From an uncultured Prevotellaceae bacterium (GTDB lineage: Bacteria > Bacteroidota > Bacteroidia > Bacteroidales > Bacteroidaceae), in assembly GCA_946405805.1 (NCBI GenBank), contig CAMJIL010000022.1, forward strand, positions 1-37,139: a stretch of 37,139 bases of DNA. Reading direction: 5' to 3'. Shown piece by piece: positions 1-10,449 of this stretch. The notes beneath the pieces were generated by a model. That model was not told where the DNA came from. It searched no databases and saw only the letters and a list, made by a program, of their open reading frames with translations. Numbering within the stretch: position 1 is the stretch's first letter; each line of letters opens with the position of its first letter. Both the position numbers and the translations under genes were made by a program.

Positions 1-1
1 C

Positions 2-310
2 TCATGTAACTTCCTCGCTTCTGCCGGATACAAGGTTATTGACAACCTCGGTTTCCCAACAGTAGAAGAAGGTATCGAGGCTGCTATGAAGGCTAATGCC
101 GACATCGTAGTGCTCTGCTCTTCTGATGAGGAATATGCAGAGTATGCTATTCCTGCTTTCAAGGCACTCAACAACCGCGCTATGTTCGTTGTTGCTGGCG
201 CTCCTGAGTGTATGGAAGACCTGAAGAAGGAAGGTATCGAGAACTTCATTCATGTAAAAGTAAATCAGCTTGAGACACTGAAAGAGTTTAACGCTAAACT
301 GGGAATATAA
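2..310 (+). CDS. mutA: Methylmalonyl-CoA mutase small subunit, C-terminal end (partial)
   Basis: Only the last 102 codons are present; the reading frame is open from base 2 and the start lies outside the window. The residues visible (for example [12 protein letters not shown], then [17 protein letters not shown] and ending in [10 protein letters not shown]) fit the C-terminal B12-domain-like fold of the small subunit, which in this family does not bind cobalamin itself but pairs with MutB. The stop is two bases before the mutB ATG, so the two are co-transcribed. The heterodimer interconverts succinyl-CoA and (R)-methylmalonyl-CoA in propionate formation. Identification rests strongly on the mutB neighbour. 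Confidence 0.9.
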   Translation, partial: SCNFLASAGYKVIDNLGFPTVEEGIEAAMKANADIVVLCSSDEEYAEYAIPAFKALNNRAMFVVAGAPECMEDLKKEGIENFIHVKVNQLETLKEFNAKLGI

Positions 311-312
311 TC

Positions 313-2481
313 ATGGCTAGAAAAGATTTTAAGAATATAGATATCTTCTCTGGCATAGAGAAGAAAGACGGTTCTGCTTGGCAGAAAGAAAATAATATAC
401 AGTATGTATGGAAGACTCCTGAGCACATCGAGGTAAAGTCTGCATACACCAAAGAAGATCTCGAGGGTATGGAGCATCTCGACTACACAGCCGGTATTCC
501 TCCATTCTTGCGTGGTCCGTACTCAATGATGTATCCATTCCGTCCTTGGACCATCCGTCAGTATGCAGGTTTCTCAACGGCGGAAGAGTCAAATGCCTTC
601 TATCGCCGTAACCTGGCATCAGGTCAGAAGGGACTTTCTGTTGCCTTCGACCTTCCTACCCATCGTGGTTACGACCCGGACAACATGCGTGTTGTGGGTG
701 ATGTAGGTAAGGCTGGTGTGTCTATCTGTTCTGTAGAGAATATGAAGGTGCTCTTCGACGGTATTCCTCTTAACAAGATGTCTGTCTCTATGACTATGAA
801 TGGTGCCGTTCTTCCTATTATGGCATTCTACATCGTTGCAGGTCTGGAGCAGGGTGCAAAACTCGAAGAGATGGCTGGTACCATCCAGAATGATATCCTC
901 AAAGAGTTCATGGTGCGTAACACCTATATCTACCCACCAGCATTCTCAATGAAGATTATTGCTGATATCTTCGAATACACATCACAGAAGATGCCTAAGT
1001 TCAACAGCATCTCTATCTCAGGCTACCACATGCAGGAGGCTGGTGCTACAGCAGATATCGAATTGGCATACACTCTTGCAGACGGTCTGGAGTATCTCCG
1101 CGCCGGTGTCAACGCAGGTATTGATATTGATGCTTTCGCACCACGTCTGAGTTTCTTCTGGGCTATTGGTGTGAACCACTTCATGGAGATTGCAAAGATG
1201 CGTGCCGGACGTCTGTTGTGGGCAAAGATAGTAAAGAGCTTCGGAGCAAAGAATCCTAAGTCAATGGCTCTCCGTACTCACTCTCAGACATCAGGATGGT
1301 CACTCACAGAGCAGGATCCGTTCAACAACGTCGGACGTACAGTTATCGAGGCTATGGGGGCAGTATTGGGACACACACAGTCTCTGCATACCAACTCTCT
1401 TGATGAGGCTATCGCTCTGCCTACCGACTTCTCTGCTCGTATTGCACGTAATACACAGATATACATCCAGAACGAGACAAAGGTTTGTAAGGAAATAGAC
1501 CCATGGGCTGGTTCTTATTATGTTGAGACTCTCACCAACGAACTTGTTCACAAGGCATGGTCTCTCATTCAGGAGATTGAGTCTCTGGGAGGTATGGCAA
1601 AGGCTATCGAGACAGGCGTTCCAAAGATGCGTATCGAGGAAGCAGCAGCTCGTACTCAGGCTCGTATCGACTCTGGTCAGCAGACTATCGTTGGTACTAA
1701 CAAGTATCGTCTTGACCACGAAGATCCAATCGACATCCTTGAGGTTGATAACTCTGCTGTTCGTAAGGAGCAGGAAGAGAATCTTGCAAAACTCAAGGCT
1801 AATCGTGACGAGGCTGCTTGCAAGGCAGCTCTCGATGCTATCACAGCATGTGTACAGGAATATGCTGATGGCAAGAAGTCAGAGAACAACCTCCTCGACC
1901 TCGCTGTCAAGGCAGCACAGGTACGTTGTACCCTCGGAGAAATCTCTGATGCGTGTGAGAAAGTAGTAGGACGTTATAAAGCAGTAATTAGAACTATTTC
2001 AGGCGTGTATAGTGCAGAAGCAAAGAGTGACAGCCAGTTTGAGAAGGCTTGTCAGCTCACCGAAGAGTTCGCACAGAAGGAAGGGCGCCGTCCACGTATC
2101 TTCATCGCTAAGATGGGTCAGGATGGTCACGACAGAGGTGCGAAAGTAGTAGCAACAGGTTATGCCGACTGCGGCTTCGACGTTGATATGGGACCATTGT
2201 TCCAGACACCAGCAGAAGCAGCACGTGAGGCAGTAGAGAATGACGTACACATCGTGGGTGTTTCTTCACTCGCTGCCGGTCATAAGACTCTCATCCCTGC
2301 CCTCTTCGAGGAACTCAAGAAACTGGGACGTGAGGATATCATGGTAGTAGCAGGCGGTGTTATACCGGCTCAGGACTACGACTTCCTCTATCAGGCTGGC
2401 GTTGCAGCTATCTTCGGTCCTGGTACTCCAATAGCAAAGTCTGCTATCGAGATGATGAATATCCTATTGGATAAGGAATGA
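313..2481 (+). CDS. mutB: Methylmalonyl-CoA mutase large subunit
   Basis: A 722-residue, full-length catalytic subunit. The N-terminal TIM-barrel holds the substrate-binding stretch [13 protein letters not shown], with Tyr84 in the place of the active-site Tyr. The C-terminal cobalamin domain carries the base-off B12 signature DGHDRG at residues 604-609, in which His606 is the expected lower axial ligand of cobalt. The enzyme rearranges succinyl-CoA to methylmalonyl-CoA and needs adenosylcobalamin. It follows mutA with a 2-base gap, and its TGA overlaps the recF ATG (ATGA), so recF is translationally coupled to it. Nothing unusual in the protein itself. Confidence 0.97.
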   Translation: MARKDFKNIDIFSGIEKKDGSAWQKENNIQYVWKTPEHIEVKSAYTKEDLEGMEHLDYTAGIPPFLRGPYSMMYPFRPWTIRQYAGFSTAEESNAFYRRNLASGQKGLSVAFDLPTHRGYDPDNMRVVGDVGKAGVSICSVENMKVLFDGIPLNKMSVSMTMNGAVLPIMAFYIVAGLEQGAKLEEMAGTIQNDILKEFMVRNTYIYPPAFSMKIIADIFEYTSQKMPKFNSISISGYHMQEAGATADIELAYTLADGLEYLRAGVNAGIDIDAFAPRLSFFWAIGVNHFMEIAKMRAGRLLWAKIVKSFGAKNPKSMALRTHSQTSGWSLTEQDPFNNVGRTVIEAMGAVLGHTQSLHTNSLDEAIALPTDFSARIARNTQIYIQNETKVCKEIDPWAGSYYVETLTNELVHKAWSLIQEIESLGGMAKAIETGVPKMRIEEAAARTQARIDSGQQTIVGTNKYRLDHEDPIDILEVDNSAVRKEQEENLAKLKANRDEAACKAALDAITACVQEYADGKKSENNLLDLAVKAAQVRCTLGEISDACEKVVGRYKAVIRTISGVYSAEAKSDSQFEKACQLTEEFAQKEGRRPRIFIAKMGQDGHDRGAKVVATGYADCGFDVDMGPLFQTPAEAAREAVENDVHIVGVSSLAAGHKTLIPALFEELKKLGREDIMVVAGGVIPAQDYDFLYQAGVAAIFGPGTPIAKSAIEMMNILLDKE

Positions 2482-3557
2482 TACTGAACTCTATATCAAT
2501 ACTGAATTATAGAAACATAGAAGCGGCTGAACTTGTCTTTTCCGACAAGTTCAACTGCTTTATAGGAAATAACGGCGAGGGAAAGACAAACCTTCTCGAC
2601 GCCCTCTATTTCCTTTCCTTCTGCCATTCTATGTTTACCAACGTAGATTCGCAGATGATAATGCATGAAAAGGATTTCTTCATGCTTAATGGCAAGTATG
2701 ATACCGGCGACGAAATTGCTGTTGGTATGAAACGCGGCCACAAAAAAACCTTTAAACGTAATGGGAAGGCTTACCGAAAGCTTTCCGAGCACATCGGTCT
2801 TATTCCCCTGATATGTGTGTCTCCTGACGATGTCTCCATCATCTCTGGCGGCAGTGAAGAGCGCAGACGGTTCCTCGATATTGTCATTTCCCAATATGAC
2901 AATGCATACATCGAATACCTGAACCGCTACAACAAAGCGCTACAGCAACGTAACGCATTACTGAAGCAGGCTGCTGAGGAGGAAATTCCCTGCGATATGT
3001 CGCTGATGGAGTTATGGGAAGAAGAGATGGCTTCAAATGGTGAGGAGATTTATAACAGGCGCAAAGACTTCGTGGAACGTTTTATCCCTGTCTTTAATAA
3101 TATATATAAGGAGATAAGCGGGGAACATGAAGAAGTGTCCCTTTGCTATCAGTCACATTGCCAGCGCGGACCGCTTTTGGAGGTGATACAACGTGACAGA
3201 CACAGAGACATCGCTGTAGGATATTCCCTGCACGGCATCCACAAGGATGAACTCGAAATGCTCATTGGCGGTTTTCCAATGAAACGCGAGGCCAGTCAAG
3301 GACAGACAAAAACATACGTCATATCCCTCAAATTGGCACAGTTCGACTTCCTAAAAGAGAGTCCTCTGCTGCTTCTCGATGATGTTTTCGACAAACTCGA
3401 CTCCCACCGCGTGGAGAATATCATCAGGATGGTATCCGGCAAGAATTTCGGACAGATTTTCATAACAGATACTAACCGCGAACATCTTGACAAAATACTG
3501 TCAAAGGGTCATTTCGACTACAAACTATTCAATGTGGAAGGAGGACATTTTGTTTAA
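2478..3557 (+). CDS. recF: DNA replication and repair protein RecF
   Basis: A 359-residue SMC-like ATPase that helps load RecA on gapped DNA at the replication fork. Walker A is GNNGEGKT at residues 30-37, and Walker B is LLLLDD at 297-302, followed by the D-loop-like VFDKLD. An [10 protein letters not shown] stretch upstream matches the RecF signature region. The length is normal for the family. The ATG overlaps the mutB stop by four bases, an unusual partner, since recF is often found near dnaN or gyrB. The downstream DUF721 gene overlaps its 3' end, a recF-DUF721 pairing that is common in Bacteroidetes. Confidence 0.96.
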   Translation: MILNSISILNYRNIEAAELVFSDKFNCFIGNNGEGKTNLLDALYFLSFCHSMFTNVDSQMIMHEKDFFMLNGKYDTGDEIAVGMKRGHKKTFKRNGKAYRKLSEHIGLIPLICVSPDDVSIISGGSEERRRFLDIVISQYDNAYIEYLNRYNKALQQRNALLKQAAEEEIPCDMSLMELWEEEMASNGEEIYNRRKDFVERFIPVFNNIYKEISGEHEEVSLCYQSHCQRGPLLEVIQRDRHRDIAVGYSLHGIHKDELEMLIGGFPMKREASQGQTKTYVISLKLAQFDFLKESPLLLLDDVFDKLDSHRVENIIRMVSGKNFGQIFITDTNREHLDKILSKGHFDYKLFNVEGGHFV

Positions 3558-3837
3558 GCGCTACCCACAGAACATCAATGACATCACGAATCAGTTTATG
3601 CGTGAGTATTCCCTCGAGGTACCCCTTCTTGAGCGCCGGCTGGTTGCTTCATGGAAAGATGTGATGCCTGCCGCCGAACCCTATACCGAAAGCGTAGAGA
3701 TACGCAACCAGATGCTGTGGGTTAAGATTTCATCACCGGCACTGAGAAACGACCTCCTCATGAGACGCACAGAACTCACCCGATTGCTGAACAACAAGGT
3801 GGGGGCTAATATTATTAACGATATACGCTTCTTTTAA
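3532..3837 (+). CDS. DUF721 family protein (DciA-like)
   Basis: A 101-residue protein if translated from ATG 3532, which lies inside the 3' end of recF. The sequence (LLERRLVASWKDVMP, then a C-terminal RTELTRLLNNKVGANIINDIRFF) fits DUF721, a small family related to DciA, which interacts with the replicative helicase DnaB. Longer in-frame starts exist, but they would lengthen the overlap with recF. A TTG at 3550 is preceded by a perfect AAGGAGG (3538-3544) at good spacing and would give a protein starting [10 protein letters not shown]; it is a real alternative. Function here is inferred from the family and from recF linkage. Confidence 0.82.
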   Translation: MWKEDILFKRYPQNINDITNQFMREYSLEVPLLERRLVASWKDVMPAAEPYTESVEIRNQMLWVKISSPALRNDLLMRRTELTRLLNNKVGANIINDIRFF

Positions 3838-3916
3838 GTATAGTTGCATATTCGTAACTATAGGGGTGTATTTTTGTTAATATCCCTGATTTTCGTTTAT
3901 CTTTTTAAGAAAAATC

Positions 3917-3947
3917 TTGTGTATATAGTTCTATTATCGTAACTTTG
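3917..3947 (+). promoter_or_regulatory. Bacteroidetes-type promoter for rprX
   Basis: TTG at 3917-3919 and TAACTTTG at 3940-3947, a match to TAnnTTTG, with a 20-nt spacer. This fits the Bacteroides primary sigma factor consensus. The predicted transcript starts roughly 7 nt later and leaves a short leader before the ATG at 3972. Confidence 0.75.
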
Positions 3948-3971
3948 CAGCAGAATTTTAATTAACACAGG

Positions 3972-5516
3972 ATGAAGAAATCAACAATTTGGATTATTGC
4001 AATCATCATGGTAGTGTCCTTTACGGCTCTGCTGTGGCTTCAGTTTTCCTACATCTCCGAGATGGCGAAAATGAAGAAAGAGCAATTTGACGAATCTGTT
4101 ACCCGAGCCCTATATACAGCAGCCCATAATCTTGAGCTCAATGAGACACTCACCTATCTCGAAAAAGATGTCAATGAGACAGAGCGTAAGGCCCAGAAGG
4201 CCGACTCTGTAATGACGAGCAACAGTCTTGGCGGTCCGGTACAACATTCCCATCAGTTCTCTGTAACAGGTGATGACGGAACAATCTACTCTTCTTTCGA
4301 GCTGCAGACCTTCACCCTCTCTCCCCGAAAAGGACTCATGAAGAGTGACAAGAACGCATGGGCAGAGGCACAGAAGTCTATGCAGCAGATTATCCGAAAC
4401 CGTGTCATCTATCAGAAGGCTCTTCTCGATGAGGTGATATATACCATATTATATACAGCCAGCGACAAGCCTCTGAGACAACGCATCAATTTCAAACAGC
4501 TCGATCAGGACATACGTACCGAGCTGCTCAATAACGGCATCGACATTCCTTATCACTTCACCGTCACCACATACAACGGCACTGAGGTATTCCGCTGCTC
4601 CGAATATAGCGACCAGGGTAAGGAGATAACATATTCACAGCAGATATTCACCAATGGCTCGGCAGCAAAGTCAGGCTATCTGAATGTCCACTTCCCGGAT
4701 ATCAATGCATATATCTATTCCAGCATACGCTTCATGATACCGGCGCTTATCTTCACCGGAATCCTGCTGCTGACATTCCTCTTCACCATCATTGTCATAT
4801 TCCGTCAGAAACGTTTCTCCGAGATGCGTAATGACTTCATCAACAATATGACCCACGAACTGAAGACGCCTATCTCAAGCATCTCACTTGCCTCACAGAT
4901 GCTCTCCGACAAGAGTGTCACAAAGAGTGACGATATGGTAAACCATCTGGGTAACGTCATCGGTGACGAGAGCAAGCGTCTGCGTTTCCTTGTCGAAAAG
5001 GTGCTCCAGATGTCAATGTTCGACCGAAAGAAGGTGGCCTTTAAGATGAAGGAACATGATATCAACGAATTGGTTGAGAGCATCGCCAACTCCTTCTCTC
5101 TGCGTGTAGAACATACTGGAGGAAAGGTATATACCGAGATAGAAGCCGTAGAGTCTGATATCTTCATCGAAGAGACTCATTTTAGCAATGTTATCTTCAA
5201 CCTCATCGACAATGCTGTGAAATATCGCAAACCGGATGAGCCGCTGAATATCTACATACGCACCTGGAACCCGTCTGCAGGAAAGGTGTCTGTCTCTATC
5301 CGGGATACCGGCATCGGCATCAAGAAGGAGAATCTCAGGAAAATCTTCGAACAGTTCTATCGCGTACATACCGGTAACCGCCACGATGTCAAAGGCTTCG
5401 GACTCGGTCTGGCATACGTAAAGAAAGTAATAGACCTGCACAAGGGTACCATAACAGCCGACTCTGAATATGGCAAAGGAACGACATTTACAATAACAAT
5501 TGATACAATTAATTAA
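3972..5516 (+). CDS. rprX: Membrane sensor histidine kinase, RprX type
   Basis: A 514-residue kinase with two membrane segments (about 6-26 and 254-277) bounding a periplasmic sensor domain. The cytoplasmic part has the HisKA box NNMTHELKTPI with phosphoacceptor His295, an N box (NLIDNAVKYRKP), a G1 box (DTGIGIKKE) and a G2 box (GFGLGLAYVKK). It phosphorylates the partner regulator encoded 12 bases downstream. The pair closely resembles RprX/RprY of Bacteroides fragilis, first noted for an effect on tetracycline resistance gene expression. The ligand is unknown. All catalytic motifs are intact. Confidence 0.9.
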   Translation: MKKSTIWIIAIIMVVSFTALLWLQFSYISEMAKMKKEQFDESVTRALYTAAHNLELNETLTYLEKDVNETERKAQKADSVMTSNSLGGPVQHSHQFSVTGDDGTIYSSFELQTFTLSPRKGLMKSDKNAWAEAQKSMQQIIRNRVIYQKALLDEVIYTILYTASDKPLRQRINFKQLDQDIRTELLNNGIDIPYHFTVTTYNGTEVFRCSEYSDQGKEITYSQQIFTNGSAAKSGYLNVHFPDINAYIYSSIRFMIPALIFTGILLLTFLFTIIVIFRQKRFSEMRNDFINNMTHELKTPISSISLASQMLSDKSVTKSDDMVNHLGNVIGDESKRLRFLVEKVLQMSMFDRKKVAFKMKEHDINELVESIANSFSLRVEHTGGKVYTEIEAVESDIFIEETHFSNVIFNLIDNAVKYRKPDEPLNIYIRTWNPSAGKVSVSIRDTGIGIKKENLRKIFEQFYRVHTGNRHDVKGFGLGLAYVKKVIDLHKGTITADSEYGKGTTFTITIDTIN

Positions 5517-5528
5517 ATTTTAATTATT

Positions 5529-6251
5529 ATGCAACTCATGGATGACAATTTGAGAATCCTCCTCTGCGAGGACGACGAGAACTTAGGCATGCTGCTTCGT
5601 GAATACCTTCAGGCTAAGGGTTACAATACCGATTTGTGCCCTGATGGTGAAGCCGGATATCGTGCTTTTCTCAAGACCCACTACGACATCTGCGTTCTTG
5701 ATGTCATGATGCCAAAGAAAGACGGTTTCCAACTGGCAAAGGAGATACGTCAGTCTAACACCGATGTTCCTATCATCTTCCTGACAGCACGTCAGATGAA
5801 GGAAGACATCCTCGAAGGCTTTAAGATTGGTGCTGACGACTATATCACAAAGCCTTTCTCTATGGAAGAACTCGTTTTCCGTATTGAGGCTATCCTTCGC
5901 CGCATGCGTGGTAAGAAGACCAAGGAGGCTACACAGTATCAGATTGGCAAATTCCTCTTCGACACCCAGAAGCAGCTTCTCACTTTCGAAGGCGAGGAGC
6001 CACGTAAGCTCACCACAAAGGAGAACGACCTCCTGGCTCTGCTCTGCAGTCATGGTAATGAAATACTACAGCGCGACTTCGCCCTGAAGACTATATGGAT
6101 TGATGACAACTACTTCAATGCACGTTCTATGGATGTTTATATCACCAAGCTGCGTAAGCACCTCAAGGACGATCCTGAAATAGAAATCATCAACATCCAC
6201 GGCAAGGGATACAAACTCATCATCCCTAACTCAGGAGAAACAGAAGAATAA
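5529..6251 (+). CDS. rprY: OmpR/PhoB-type response regulator, RprY type
   Basis: A 240-residue regulator. The receiver domain begins LRILLCEDDENLGMLLREYL and has the phosphoacceptor Asp58 in VLDVMMPKKDG, with the conserved Thr/Lys positions in FLTAR and ITKPF. A C-terminal winged-helix domain (about 130-235; YFNARSMDVYITKLRKHL) binds DNA. The receiver is nearly identical in wording to Bacteroides RprY. Start ATG 5529; ATG 5538 is an alternative in the same frame. Its TAA shares one base with the next gene's ATG. Confidence 0.93.
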   Translation: MQLMDDNLRILLCEDDENLGMLLREYLQAKGYNTDLCPDGEAGYRAFLKTHYDICVLDVMMPKKDGFQLAKEIRQSNTDVPIIFLTARQMKEDILEGFKIGADDYITKPFSMEELVFRIEAILRRMRGKKTKEATQYQIGKFLFDTQKQLLTFEGEEPRKLTTKENDLLALLCSHGNEILQRDFALKTIWIDDNYFNARSMDVYITKLRKHLKDDPEIEIINIHGKGYKLIIPNSGETEE

Positions 6252-6970
6252 TGCAGGCAATGATATTTGCTGCCGGAAAGGGCACACGACTGAAACCGCT
6301 CACCGATGTCATACCAAAGGCATTGGTGCCGGTTGATGACGTGCCTCTTATCCAAAGGGTTATGCAGAAGATTGTAGATAGCGGCGCAACAAGGGTCGTT
6401 GTCAACATCCATCATCATGCACGTCAGCTGGAGAACTACCTCTCACTATTGCAGATGAAATTCCCCTCTGTCGAGATACTCATCTCTGATGAGAGCAACA
6501 ACCTCCTCGATACCGGTGGCGGCATAAAGCATGCAAGGGAACTCTTTTCCGATGTCCCTCCTACCCCGGTGCTCATACACAACTGCGACATACTCAGCAA
6601 TGTCAGTCTTGCTGACTTCTATGCCTCTCATCAGGGTGACGCCACTCTCCTCGTCTCAAAACGCGAGACACAGCGCTACCTTTGTTTCGATGACGATATG
6701 CGCCTGGTAGGATGGACCAATATCGCTACTGGAGAGGTGAAGGGCACTAAGACGGACAACCTCTATGCATTCAGCGGCATACACATCATGTCGCAGCAGC
6801 TGATGAAGCGCATGGACAACTATCCCGACATCTTCCCCATCATGGACTTCTATCTCCACGAATGCGCTACGGCAGACATTCGGGGATGCCTGAAAACCGA
6901 CCTCCGACTCTTGGATGTCGGAAAAACTGACACATTAGAAAAAGCAACAGAATTCTTATGCAAAAAATAA
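6251..6970 (+). CDS. Sugar-1-phosphate nucleotidyltransferase (MurU/GalU-like)
   Basis: A 239-residue NTP_transferase protein. The N-terminal nucleotide-binding signature [12 protein letters not shown] followed by PKAL is intact. [11 protein letters not shown] and an HNCDILSN metal-binding-type Asp follow. The family transfers a nucleotidyl group to a sugar phosphate (for example mannose-1-P to GDP-mannose, or MurNAc-1-P to UDP-MurNAc in the MurU recycling route); the substrate cannot be read from sequence. In many Bacteroidetes such genes sit next to an AmgK-like sugar kinase, but none is seen here. It overlaps rprY by 1 base and guaA by 13 bases. Confidence 0.85.
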   Translation: MQAMIFAAGKGTRLKPLTDVIPKALVPVDDVPLIQRVMQKIVDSGATRVVVNIHHHARQLENYLSLLQMKFPSVEILISDESNNLLDTGGGIKHARELFSDVPPTPVLIHNCDILSNVSLADFYASHQGDATLLVSKRETQRYLCFDDDMRLVGWTNIATGEVKGTKTDNLYAFSGIHIMSQQLMKRMDNYPDIFPIMDFYLHECATADIRGCLKTDLRLLDVGKTDTLEKATEFLCKK

Positions 6971-8499
6971 TCATTTTAGACTTCGGTTCACAGACCACCC
7001 AGCTCATAGGCCGCCGTGTGCGCGAGCTCGATACCTTCTGTGAAATCATGCCTTACAACAAATATCCCGAAGATGATTCCGACGTCATCGGTGTCATCCT
7101 CAGCGGTTCTCCATTCTCTGTTCACGACCCAGAGGGCTTCAAGCCTGACCTCTCACGTTTCGTGGGACGTCTGCCGGTATTGGGCATCTGCTATGGAGCA
7201 CAGTATTACTCATATTCTAATGGCGGAAAGGTTGAGAAAACCAACACGCGTGAATACGGACGTGCCAACCTTGCCTTCATCGACAAGGAGAATCGTCTCT
7301 TCAAGGGTTTTGACGACAACTCACAGGTATGGATGAGTCATGGCGACTCTATCACCGCCATTCCTTCCGACTGCAAGTGCATCGCCTCTACGGCTGATGT
7401 GAAGTATGCTGCCTACTGTTCCGAGAAGGCTCCTGTATGGGCTGTACAGTTCCACCCCGAGGTGTTCCATACTCTGCAGGGCTCTCTTCTCCTGAAGAAC
7501 TTTGTGGTTGATATCTGCGGTTCCAAGCAGGACTGGTCTGCTGCCTCTTTCGTCGATACAACTGTTCGTGAACTCAAAGAGCAGCTGGGTGACGACAAGG
7601 TCATCCTCGGACTCTCCGGAGGTGTTGACAGCTCTGTATGTGCTGTGCTTCTCAATAAGGCCATCGGCAAGAACCTCACATGTATCTTTGTTGACCACGG
7701 CATGCTGCGCAAGAATGAATTCCGCGACGTAATGCATGACTACGAGTGTCTCGGCCTCAACGTCATCGGTGTAGATGCCAGTGAGAAGTTCTTTGGCGAC
7801 CTTGCTGGTGTTACCGACCCTGAGCAGAAGCGTAAGATAATAGGACGTGACTTTGTGGAGGTATTCAATGCTGAAGCAAAGAAACAGACAGGAGCAAAGT
7901 GGCTTGCACAGGGCACTATCTATCCTGACAGAATAGAATCGCTCAACATCACCGGAAAGGTCATTAAGTCTCACCATAACGTAGGTGGTTTGCCTGAAGA
8001 GATGCATCTCTCACTCTGCGAACCTCTGAAATGGCTCTTCAAGGATGAGGTACGCCGTGTAGGACGTTCTCTCGGAATGCCTGACCACCTTATCAACCGT
8101 CATCCATTCCCAGGTCCGGGACTTGCTGTACGAATACTTGGTGACATCACCCCAGAGAAGGTACGCATCCTGCAGGATGCCGACGATATCTATATCCGTC
8201 ACATGCGTGAATACACTATGCCTGACGGCACAAAGCTCTATGACAACATCTGGCAGGCAGGCACCATCTTGCTCTCCACTGTCAAGAGTGTCGGCGTGAT
8301 GGGTGATGAGCGCACCTATGAGCATCCCGTAGCACTGCGTGCTGTCACCAGTACAGATGCTATGACAGCCGACTGGGCACACCTGCCATACGACTTCATG
8401 GCAAAGGTATCCAATGAAATTATCAATAAAGTCAAAGGTGTCAACAGAGTATGTTACGACATCTCCTCAAAACCACCATCGACAATCGAATGGGAATAA
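6958..8499 (+). CDS. guaA: GMP synthase (glutamine-hydrolysing)
   Basis: A 513-residue two-domain enzyme that aminates XMP to GMP. The N-terminal class I glutamine amidotransferase has the nucleophile Cys78 in LGICYGAQ and the triad partners His166 and Glu168 in FHPE. The ATP-pyrophosphatase P-loop is SGGVDSS at 220-226. The C-terminal dimerisation domain ends with the usual [12 protein letters not shown] 6958 lies inside the end of the nucleotidyltransferase gene (13-base overlap), so it appears to be expressed as the last gene of the rprXY operon. It is followed directly by a strong hairpin terminator. Confidence 0.97.
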   Translation: MQKIIILDFGSQTTQLIGRRVRELDTFCEIMPYNKYPEDDSDVIGVILSGSPFSVHDPEGFKPDLSRFVGRLPVLGICYGAQYYSYSNGGKVEKTNTREYGRANLAFIDKENRLFKGFDDNSQVWMSHGDSITAIPSDCKCIASTADVKYAAYCSEKAPVWAVQFHPEVFHTLQGSLLLKNFVVDICGSKQDWSAASFVDTTVRELKEQLGDDKVILGLSGGVDSSVCAVLLNKAIGKNLTCIFVDHGMLRKNEFRDVMHDYECLGLNVIGVDASEKFFGDLAGVTDPEQKRKIIGRDFVEVFNAEAKKQTGAKWLAQGTIYPDRIESLNITGKVIKSHHNVGGLPEEMHLSLCEPLKWLFKDEVRRVGRSLGMPDHLINRHPFPGPGLAVRILGDITPEKVRILQDADDIYIRHMREYTMPDGTKLYDNIWQAGTILLSTVKSVGVMGDERTYEHPVALRAVTSTDAMTADWAHLPYDFMAKVSNEIINKVKGVNRVCYDISSKPPSTIEWE

Positions 8500-8505
8500 A
8501 AAAAG

Positions 8506-8540
8506 AACCCAGAGCACTCCGCTCTGGGTTTCTTTTTTTG
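8506..8540. terminator. Bidirectional intrinsic terminator between guaA and nhaC
   Basis: A perfect 10-bp stem AACCCAGAGC (8506-8515) / GCTCTGGGTT (8521-8530) with loop ACTCC. It is followed by a T-run on the + strand and preceded by an A-run, which becomes a T-run on the - strand. It lies between two convergent genes and probably ends both transcripts. Confidence 0.93.
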
Positions 8541-8552
8541 TTTTGGTTTTCG

Positions 8553-10199
8553 TTAAAAGTTCATGACTCTCTTCCCACTCATCTTTATTTTCTTTATTAT
8601 CACAAGAACAATAATCAGTACTACGATGCCGAAGGCGAGGGATATTACTGCACTCTTTGTGAATCCTGCCACGAGGAAGGTCAAGAACGACACAAGGGCA
8701 ACCGTCATCGAATATGGCAGCTGTGTGGTGACGTGGTTCATGTGATCACATTGTGCTCCTGCCGATGACATGATGGTAGTATCAGAGATTGGTGAGCAAT
8801 GGTCGCCACATACAGCACCCGCCATGCAGGCAGAGATAGAGATAATCATCAGCTCAGGGTCAATCTCCTGGAAACATGACACCACGATAGGAATGAGTAT
8901 GCCGAAAGTACCCCATGATGTTCCTGAAGCAAAAGCCAGTCCTACGGCAACAACAAAGATGACAGCAGGCAGGAAGCCCATCAGGCCGCCGGCAACATGT
9001 TCCATCAGGCCGGCTACATATGTTGCAGCTCCGAGGTTGTCAGTCATATCCTTCAGAGTCCATGCAAATGTCAGTATCAGCATAGCAGGCACCATCTGCT
9101 TAAAACCCTCCGGCAGACAATCCATACACTTGCCGAATGACAGCGAACGCCTCACCAGATAATACCCGATAGTAAGTATGAGGGCTTCCGAAGAACCTAT
9201 CACCAATCCCGTCGAGGCATTACTGGCAGCAAAGGCTTCAGCAAATCCCTTGCCATCATAGAAACCGCCTGTATATATCATACCAATTACACAGCCGATG
9301 ATAAGAATCACAACAGGCACTATCAGGTCTGACACCCTACCCTCTTCCTCGTCATCCTCTATTTGCTTTGTCTCATCAACAGGACTCGTAATCTTATTGG
9401 TTGTAAAGAGGTCCCCCTTTTTAGCATTGTCCTCATGCAGGGACATATACCCATAGTCCAGCCCCATAAAGGTAATGATGACTATCATCAGCAATGTCAG
9501 CAATGCATAGAAGTTGAACGGTATAGACTGTATGAAGATGCTGATGCCATTCTCATCCTTTACAAATCCCGACACTGCTGCTGCCCATGACGATATGGGT
9601 GCGATGATGCAGATAGGTGCTGCCGTAGAGTCGATGAGGTATGCTAACTTTGCGCGGCTAATCTTGTGTTTGTCGGTAACAGGACGCATGACAGAGCCCA
9701 CAGTGAGGCAGTTGAAGTAGTCATCAATAAAAATCAGACATCCCAGAACCATTGTTGACAGTTGCGCCCCGGCACGCCCTTTGATGTGGGTTGCAGCCCA
9801 AGTACCGAAAGCCTGAGAACCGCCTGCACGGTTCATCATCTGCACCATAGTACCCAAGATAACCAGAAAGACCAGTATACCAACATTCCACGGGTCTGCC
9901 AACACCTTCATTATTCCATGAAGGAAAAGCATATTGAGGCCACCTTCAGGATCGAATTCCACACTAAGCATAGCACCCGTCATCATTCCCAGAAACAGCG
10001 AACTGTACACCTCCTTTGTTATCAGCGCCATAGTGATGGCAACAATCGGAGGCGTCAAAGCCCAAACAGTATCCTTCACTGGCATGTGTTCGACGACCAC
10101 AGCATAATTCAGCCATCCCAAAAACAAGAGCACTACCACTAGCGCCACTTTCGTCATCAACCTCGGATTCCCCGGCCTTACAGAATCTAATAAATACAT
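8553..10199 (-). CDS. nhaC: NhaC-family Na+/H+ antiporter
   Basis: A 548-residue integral membrane protein with roughly a dozen hydrophobic segments. Diagnostic stretches are FIDDYFNCLTVGSVMRPVTD followed by LAYLIDSTAAPICIIAP in the first half, and GTSWGTFGILIPI plus GDHCSPISDTT in the second. These match the COG1757 antiporter family, which exchanges Na+ (in some members malate/lactate) for H+. Start ATG at 10199 precedes the first hydrophobic segment by 15 residues. A charged loop (DETKQIEDDEEEGR) near the middle is cytoplasmic in most models. It is a single-gene unit with its own upstream -7 element. Confidence 0.9.
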   Translation of the reverse strand: MYLLDSVRPGNPRLMTKVALVVVLLFLGWLNYAVVVEHMPVKDTVWALTPPIVAITMALITKEVYSSLFLGMMTGAMLSVEFDPEGGLNMLFLHGIMKVLADPWNVGILVFLVILGTMVQMMNRAGGSQAFGTWAATHIKGRAGAQLSTMVLGCLIFIDDYFNCLTVGSVMRPVTDKHKISRAKLAYLIDSTAAPICIIAPISSWAAAVSGFVKDENGISIFIQSIPFNFYALLTLLMIVIITFMGLDYGYMSLHEDNAKKGDLFTTNKITSPVDETKQIEDDEEEGRVSDLIVPVVILIIGCVIGMIYTGGFYDGKGFAEAFAASNASTGLVIGSSEALILTIGYYLVRRSLSFGKCMDCLPEGFKQMVPAMLILTFAWTLKDMTDNLGAATYVAGLMEHVAGGLMGFLPAVIFVVAVGLAFASGTSWGTFGILIPIVVSCFQEIDPELMIISISACMAGAVCGDHCSPISDTTIMSSAGAQCDHMNHVTTQLPYSMTVALVSFLTFLVAGFTKSAVISLAFGIVVLIIVLVIIKKIKMSGKRVMNF

Positions 10200-10232
10200 T
10201 TGCTATTAGGTAATTATTTTCACATTCCGCTG

Positions 10233-10240
10233 CAAAGGTA
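10233..10240 (-). promoter_or_regulatory. Probable -7 element for nhaC
   Basis: On the minus strand TACCTTTG (+ strand CAAAGGTA) matches TAnnTTTG about 34 bases upstream of the ATG at 10199. I see no good -33 TTTG at the standard 20-nt distance. Confidence 0.6.
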
Positions 10241-10330
10241 TAAAAAGTTTCTCATATATTAAAATAAATTACAAAAAATGCACATTTCTCCCCCCCACCT
10301 CAGGTTTCAAACCTTATTTAGTTAAGAATT

Positions 10331-10443
10331 AAGAGTTAAGAAAATTACTTTTAACTCTTTACTTTACACTCTAAACTTTTAAACTGACTCTAAACTCTCA
10401 ATTCTAAACTCTTTAACCGTTAACCGTTAAACGTTAAACGTTA
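10331..10443. repeat. Hairpin plus degenerate heptamer repeat array
   Basis: The gap between the antiporter promoter and the AraC gene begins with an inverted repeat, AAGAGTTAA (10331-10339) and TTAACTCTT (10351-10359). It runs on as imperfect 7-bp units (ACTCTAA, ACTCTCA, ATTCTAA, ACTCTTT, then AACCGTT twice and AAACGTT twice). The hairpin is placed where an AraC-gene terminator would be, but it lacks a clean T-run on the minus strand. Confidence 0.8.
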
Positions 10444-10449
10444 CCGTCT

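Noticed and set aside
329..2250. Several antisense frames over mutB
   Set aside because: They are shadows of a highly conserved gene and match no family.
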